NCBI GenBank assembly: GCA_051275765.1 | Contig: JBNMOV010000039.1 | Coordinates: forward strand, 1 to 18,167 | DNA length: 18,167 nt | Reading direction: 5' to 3' | Source of the DNA: JAHDCE01 sp051275765 | Lineage (GTDB): Bacteria; Bacteroidota; Bacteroidia; Chitinophagales; Saprospiraceae | Shown: positions 13,806 to 18,167 of the stretch, one piece after another | How positions within the stretch are numbered: the first letter of the stretch is position 1 | Layout of the letters: each line of letters opens with the position of its first letter | Position numbers and translations under genes: made by a program | Notes under the pieces: generated by a model | Databases searched by the model: none | What the model was told of the DNA's origin: nothing | Seen by the model: only the letters and a program-made list of their open reading frames with translations

Positions 13806-14564
13806 ATGTTCAAGGATTTTTTCGCAGGCGTTTTCTCTTATGGCAAAGCCATAAAAGTTATCCATCAACGAAAGTTATGGAGTTATTTCTTACTACCGGG
13901 TATTATCAGTGTGGCAATGATGCTAGTTATTGTAGCCATTATTTGGTTTACCTTCAACGATATGGGAGATCTCGTATCAAGACTATGGCCCTGGGAGAGA
14001 GGAAAAAATATAGTAGATATAACAGGTGGAATCATTTATACCTTACTCGTAGCAGGTTTGTTTGCCATTACACTGAAATATACCATCATCATTGCATTAG
14101 GTCCATTTTTGAGTCCTTTGTCTGAAAAGGTAGAACACTCTATTAATCAAAGGAAATACGACCCTAATGGATTATCAGATAATATCAAACTCATGGGAAG
14201 AGGATTGATTATAGCACTCAGCCTTATCTTTTTTGAATTATTATTTACCACTCCACTTTATATCCTTATGTTGATTCCTGGAGCAGCAGTCGTATTAGTT
14301 CCACTCATTTTTATCATCCAATCTTATTATGCAGGAAGAGGAAATATGGATTTTATTCTAGAACGTCGTTTCAGCGTAGGTCCTAGCTTACGAATGAGCA
14401 GAAAACACAAATGGCTCGCCATAGGAAATGGCGTAGTTTATATGCTATTAATATCTACTATTATTGGCGTATTTTTCGCTCCTATTCTTTCTGTAGTAGG
14501 ACTGACTATCGAATTGGTCAGCAGGCTAGATGCTGAACAGGAAGTTAGGCAGGAGTTGGTTTAA
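13806..14564 (+). CDS. EI24/CysZ-like membrane protein
   Basis: This is a 252-residue polytopic membrane protein of the EI24 domain family, which includes the sulfate permease CysZ. The N-terminus FKDFFAGVFSYGKAIKVIHQRKLW followed by a helix is typical, as are GPFLSPLSEKVE (98-109 approximately) and YYAGRGNMDFILERR (173-187 approximately). Predicted helices are near 27-48, 75-97, 135-171 and 208-236. The length fits the family. A sulfate uptake role is known for some CysZ proteins but is not supported here by any linked sulfur-assimilation gene, so the substrate stays open. It is isolated upstream by a strong terminator and converges on the next gene with 81 bases between the stops. Confidence 0.82.
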   Translation: MFKDFFAGVFSYGKAIKVIHQRKLWSYFLLPGIISVAMMLVIVAIIWFTFNDMGDLVSRLWPWERGKNIVDITGGIIYTLLVAGLFAITLKYTIIIALGPFLSPLSEKVEHSINQRKYDPNGLSDNIKLMGRGLIIALSLIFFELLFTTPLYILMLIPGAAVVLVPLIFIIQSYYAGRGNMDFILERRFSVGPSLRMSRKHKWLAIGNGVVYMLLISTIIGVFFAPILSVVGLTIELVSRLDAEQEVRQELV

Positions 14565-14645
14565 AAGTTTTTTAGGAGTTTGATTTTTAGAATAAAAATA
14601 GGCATTTTTAAATGAATTATTAAATTCCTAACAAATGCTAAATTT

Positions 14646-16397
14646 CTACCTTTTTACAAAAGGAATAGTATAAGTTTTTCCATCTTGCTTTATCTCAATA
14701 AAGAATATCCCAGAAGGTAAATTTTGAATATTGAAATGCCTTTTATTGTTTATGTCTGATACTGGACAAGGAATGATTTGTCCTTGTATATTCTTGATAG
14801 TGGTCTGTTTAGTTGCCAAATTGTCTGATTCAAAAAAGATACTTTCTTTACTAGGATTAGGATATACTTTCCAAGATGATTTAGCTTGGATGTCAGCCGT
14901 TGCAATAGTAATGCCTCCTGTTATTTCTGGATCTATATAAATTTCTCCATCTGTAGTAGAACCTTCTATTACAGTATAGGTTTCGTTGGCAAGAAGATCA
15001 TAGAGAACATCATTATGTCCAGAAAGCCATTTAATGACTATAGAATCTACCATTGTTTCTTCGGCCAAGCCAAATAATTCTGTTCCTGAGTTTTGACCTA
15101 AATAGCCAATGCCACAATGGGTATAACGGATCTGTTTCGATCCATTTATATAACATTCTATCATTGTACCTATTCCATCCTTATTAGATGCCACTCCTTC
15201 TAATTTTATTTTTAGCCAATAATGACTTCCTCCTTGGTTCATCCATATTTTGGAAGTAGCATTGACAGTATTAGTCAAAATATCAGGATAGCCATCTTGA
15301 TTGACATCTCCTATTGCATTACAATATACTGTAGCAGTATCATTTGCAAATCCTGCATCAGATGTGGAAAATGTACCATCATTATTATTATCATAAAAAC
15401 GGCTTATTGTGCTAGAATCTGAAAGTACCATGGCAGAAACATATAAATCTAAATCACCATCATTGTTAGCATCAAAAAAATTAGATGCCCAACCTATTCC
15501 TTCGAAGAGTGTACCAGATGGTTCTGCTACTTCGCTAAAGGTTTGATCTCCATTGTTTTGTAATAAGGCATTTCCTTCTGGAGTATTGGATACATAAATA
15601 TCTAAAAATCCATTATTATCATAATCTCCTACTGCGACACACATCGCATTCATGACTTGAGCTCCATTAGACAATTCTCCGATGTCAGAAAAAGAACCAT
15701 CTCCATTATTATAAAAAACTGAATTGATAGTCGTCTTATCATTAGCAGTATAGACATCCTGCCACCTATTATTATCTAAATCAAAGAAAACAGAACAAAA
15801 AGGAGCTTTTCCAGAATCATGTAAACCAATATCTAAACCTTGTTCTGAAAATGTTCCATCGCCATTATTATGGAAGAGGAAACATCTATTAGTAGGAAAA
15901 GAATTCGTCTTATTTCCATAGTATAGATCAAGGAATCCATCTCTATCATAATCTCCAAAAGAAGCTCCATAAGTAGGCGTAGGGAAATAAATTAATCCAG
16001 ATTGTAAAGTAATATCTGTCAGGTTGAGGTTACCATCATTTTCATAAAGCCTGTTTATTCCATCGAAAGTAGCCAAGAACAAATCCTTATCTCCATCATT
16101 ATCAAAATCAACCCAAAGTATTTGTTTGGACTGATCTATATTGATAATGAGATCAGTTTGAAGAACAAAAGTACCATTATCATTGAGGTAAATTTGTACA
16201 TTATCGCCTTGTTGGGTCGCTAATGTCAAATCATCCCAGCCATCATTGTTAATATCTGCCAAGCTAACTCCTCCTCCAGCAAAACCTACACCATAGGAGT
16301 GGTTTACACCTAATTCATCAGCTTGATCTATATATTGAGTTTGAGAAAAAACTACTGTAGCTATTATTATAAATAAGGAGGTAGTAAATACTTTCAT
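14646..16397 (-). CDS. FG-GAP/VCBS repeat protein with ASPIC/UnbV domain and T9SS sorting domain
   Basis: This is a 583-residue secreted protein. A signal peptide (1-18, cleavage at FS|QT) leads into seven FG-GAP/VCBS-type repeats. Each has a Ca-binding-like D-x-[DN]-x-[DN]-G-x-x-D loop: DINNDGWDD (48), DFDNDGDKD (97), DYDRDGFLD (149), DLDNNRWQD (206, with the Gly replaced by Arg), DYDNNGFLD (258), DANNDGDLD (309) and DVNQDGYPD (364). They should fold as a beta-propeller. An ASPIC/UnbV (CRTAC1-like) domain follows at about 391-478. A type A T9SS sorting domain (WKVYPNPSKESI, 509-520) runs to the end. Such proteins are surface-bound or released and are thought to mediate adhesion or binding; the ligand is unknown. 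It is divergent from the TonB receptor. Confidence 0.92.
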   Translation of the reverse strand: MKVFTTSLFIIIATVVFSQTQYIDQADELGVNHSYGVGFAGGGVSLADINNDGWDDLTLATQQGDNVQIYLNDNGTFVLQTDLIINIDQSKQILWVDFDNDGDKDLFLATFDGINRLYENDGNLNLTDITLQSGLIYFPTPTYGASFGDYDRDGFLDLYYGNKTNSFPTNRCFLFHNNGDGTFSEQGLDIGLHDSGKAPFCSVFFDLDNNRWQDVYTANDKTTINSVFYNNGDGSFSDIGELSNGAQVMNAMCVAVGDYDNNGFLDIYVSNTPEGNALLQNNGDQTFSEVAEPSGTLFEGIGWASNFFDANNDGDLDLYVSAMVLSDSSTISRFYDNNNDGTFSTSDAGFANDTATVYCNAIGDVNQDGYPDILTNTVNATSKIWMNQGGSHYWLKIKLEGVASNKDGIGTMIECYINGSKQIRYTHCGIGYLGQNSGTELFGLAEETMVDSIVIKWLSGHNDVLYDLLANETYTVIEGSTTDGEIYIDPEITGGITIATADIQAKSSWKVYPNPSKESIFFESDNLATKQTTIKNIQGQIIPCPVSDINNKRHFNIQNLPSGIFFIEIKQDGKTYTIPFVKR

Positions 16398-16489
16398 AAT
16401 AGTTAGTATGAATTCAATAATTTAATTTAAATATGTCCAACCCTTTTGAATTGTATGTATCTTTAGTACACAAAATTAAATAAAATATC
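16398..16489. promoter_or_regulatory. Divergent intergenic region shared by the FG-GAP protein and the TonB receptor
   Basis: These 92 bases separate two divergent start codons and must hold both promoters. For the forward gene TATCTTTA (16458-16465) is a 7-of-8 match to the -7 consensus, but no properly spaced -33 box is visible. No strong site was found for the reverse gene. Confidence 0.35.
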
Positions 16490-18167
16490 ATGAAATACTT
16501 CTGGATTACATTTTTGTTTGCTATCCAAATTACCTATGCCCAAATTACCTATGCCCAAAATACTGGAGCAATATCAGGAACTATATTAGATAAAAATAGC
16601 CAAGAAACGCTTATTGGAGCGACATTGAGTGTAGAAGGTACTGAATTAGGAACTTCTACAGATATAGACGGTTCTTATAGAGTGGAAGGGATTCCTGTAG
16701 GAAGTTATAATATAGTAGCGACCTATGTTGGTTATAAAAGCTTCACTAAATTCAATATAGTGGTCACTTCTGGAAATGATAATATCATCAATTTTCAGAT
16801 GGAAGAGGAATCTGTGGAATTGGAAGGAGCTGTAGTCACTTCGAATCGATCGATTTCCATTACCACAGCAGAAAACCCAAATTCCATACAACGATTATCT
16901 ACAGAAGAAATCAAAGCGAATCCTGGGGGTAATTTTGATATATCAAGAGTGATACAAACCTTGCCAGGAGTAGCAGGTGCAATAGGCGTAGGGGGTTTCA
17001 GAAATGACATCATTATACGTGGTGGAGCTCCTAATGAAAATGTCTATTATCTAGATGGAATAGAAGTTCCTGTCATTAATCACTTTTCTACACAAGGAAG
17101 TGCAGGAGGACCACAAGGAATGCTGAACGTATCATTTATTGAAGGTGTAACATTGAGTACATCTAGTATGCACGCCAGATATGATAATGCACTGTCGAGT
17201 GTTCTTCAATTCGATCAAAGAACAGGTAATCCAGATAAATTTCAAGGTAATTTCAGAATCTCATCTACAGAAGCAGCAGTGACTTTAGAAGGACCTATTA
17301 AGGATAAAATCACTTACTTGGTATCTGCACGTCGTTCTTATTTGGAATTATTATTCGAGGCGATTGATTTACCTATTCGTCCCAATTATTGGGATTTTCA
17401 ATATAAGGTGAATTATAAATTGAATAAAAAGACTTCTTTCAATTTCATTGGTTTAGGTTCTTTGGATGAGTTTAGTTTTGCTGTACCTAAAAATACGAGC
17501 CCAGATAAGGAATATATTCTGCGTTCTAGTCCATTGATTAATCAATGGTCATATACGACAGGTGCTTCCATGAAACACCTCATTGATAATGGATTTATCA
17601 ATGTGGCATTGAGTAGAAATATGTTTGAAAATAGATTGGATAAATTCGCTGATGGAAATGATGGTGTGGAAGAATTCAGAACATTGAAATCTAAGTCACA
17701 GGAAATAGAAAATAAGCTACGATTAGAAGTGAATAAGTATAACCAAAAATGGAAATATTCTTATGGTGCATCTATCCAATATGTAAAATATAATGCTGAC
17801 TTTTATTCCAAACTTCCCTTTGAAATAGAAGATCCAGTGTCTGGAGAAATAACAGATGCAATTACTTTTGATTCTGAGATTGATTTTGCCAAATTTGGAT
17901 TATTTGGACAAGTATCCAGAAGATTATTAGATGATAGACTTAATATTTCTTTAGGTACTCGTGTGGATATGAATACCTTCACGACTACTGGTATGAATCC
18001 ATTGAGGACATTATCTTATCGTTTAGGGGCATCCTACCAGATCAATAATAAATGGGCAGTGAATGCTTCCTCTGGGTCTTATTATAAAGTTCCTATTTAT
18101 ACGATCTTGGGATACCAAGATGAAGCAGGTAATTTTGTGAATAAGGATAATAAATATACAGAATCCT
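16490..18167 (+). CDS. TonB-dependent receptor with carboxypeptidase-regulatory-like N-terminal domain (partial)
   Basis: The ATG at 16490 opens a frame with no stop to the window edge (559 codons). A signal peptide ends at YAQ (either residues 16-18 or 21-23, because the region is duplicated). Residues about 27-108 form a carboxypeptidase D regulatory-like domain (GAISGTILDKN, GTSTDIDGSYRVEGIPVGSYNI). The plug domain (about 120-240) shows RVIQTLPGVAG, IIIRGGAPNENVYYLDGIEVP and SSMHARYDNALSSVLQF. The rest is the start of the outer-membrane beta-barrel (for example AARRSY-like SARRSYLELLF, SYRLGASYQIN). Receptors of this type import large substrates with TonB energy. No SusD-like gene is visible, and the substrate is unknown. 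The C-terminus lies beyond the window. Confidence 0.93.
   Translation, partial: MKYFWITFLFAIQITYAQITYAQNTGAISGTILDKNSQETLIGATLSVEGTELGTSTDIDGSYRVEGIPVGSYNIVATYVGYKSFTKFNIVVTSGNDNIINFQMEEESVELEGAVVTSNRSISITTAENPNSIQRLSTEEIKANPGGNFDISRVIQTLPGVAGAIGVGGFRNDIIIRGGAPNENVYYLDGIEVPVINHFSTQGSAGGPQGMLNVSFIEGVTLSTSSMHARYDNALSSVLQFDQRTGNPDKFQGNFRISSTEAAVTLEGPIKDKITYLVSARRSYLELLFEAIDLPIRPNYWDFQYKVNYKLNKKTSFNFIGLGSLDEFSFAVPKNTSPDKEYILRSSPLINQWSYTTGASMKHLIDNGFINVALSRNMFENRLDKFADGNDGVEEFRTLKSKSQEIENKLRLEVNKYNQKWKYSYGASIQYVKYNADFYSKLPFEIEDPVSGEITDAITFDSEIDFAKFGLFGQVSRRLLDDRLNISLGTRVDMNTFTTTGMNPLRTLSYRLGASYQINNKWAVNASSGSYYKVPIYTILGYQDEAGNFVNKDNKYTES
16526..16555 (+). repeat. 15-base in-frame tandem duplication in the signal peptide
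   Basis: CAAATTACCTATGCC occurs twice in a row (16526-16540 and 16541-16555), encoding QITYA twice, followed by CAA (Q). This creates two YAQ signal peptidase I-type cleavage sites five residues apart. Confidence 0.9.

Noticed and set aside
13787..14125. Forward frame of 112 residues overlapping the EI24-like gene
   Set aside because: It overlaps a better-supported frame with membrane helices and family motifs; the alternative is rich in Tyr, Arg and Ser and lacks any pattern.
16646..17013. Reverse-strand frames opposite the TonB receptor
   Set aside because: The forward strand encodes clear regulatory-like and plug domains through this stretch.
16490..18167. SusC/SusD polysaccharide utilisation locus
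   Set aside because: No SusD-like lipoprotein or glycan-degrading enzyme is visible; the receptor alone, cut by the window edge, does not support it.

Overview
The window is AT-rich DNA from a member of the Bacteroidota. Three secreted proteins carry C-terminal type IX secretion (T9SS) sorting domains, and there is a TonB-dependent receptor with an N-terminal carboxypeptidase-regulatory-like domain. There are also a LytS-type histidine kinase paired with a LytTR response regulator, lipoproteins, and promoter-like sites close to the Bacteroidota -7 consensus TAnnTTTG. The mix would suit a free-living, possibly aquatic Saprospirales- or Cytophagales-like organism, but the order cannot be fixed from this sequence. 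No rRNA, tRNA, CRISPR array or full transposase gene was found.

Layout. Bases 1-78 hold the end of an upstream gene, followed by a palindromic repeat and a small reverse-strand MotA/TolQ/ExbB-like membrane protein (213-575). Bases 817-2602 encode an overlapping histidine kinase/response regulator pair. Bases 2739-3796 are a decayed T9SS cargo gene, broken by a ~165-bp palindromic insertion and by a frameshift. Next come a membrane-anchored LytTR regulator (3948-4745), an alkylglycerol-monooxygenase-like membrane hydroxylase (4832-6076), an alpha/beta hydrolase (6207-7235), a T9SS cargo protein (7502-8530) and a small protein resembling only domain II of EF-Tu (8669-8974). On the reverse strand lie a DUF255 thioredoxin-domain lipoprotein (9092-11233) and a small HNH protein (11322-11585). 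On the forward strand follow a UbiA-like membrane protein (11734-12612), a small lipoprotein (13137-13529) and an EI24/CysZ-like membrane protein (13806-14564). The window ends with a reverse-strand FG-GAP/ASPIC T9SS protein (14646-16397), divergent from a TonB-dependent receptor that runs off the right edge (16490-18167).

How the parts relate. Most genes are short independent units separated by intergenic palindromes rather than one large operon. The clear functional unit is the kinase-regulator pair. The membrane LytTR gene may act on the hydroxylase next to it, but that rests on position only.

The most notable structure is between genes. Family A is a group of palindromic repeats (81-200, 2886-3054, 7281-7444, with a solo end at 8531-8558). 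Two members share a 13-base core, and one interrupts a gene between CTAG direct repeats, so it looks like a non-autonomous mobile element. Family B is an unrelated pair (12706-12896 and 13534-13696) sharing a 51-base end at 49/51 identity.
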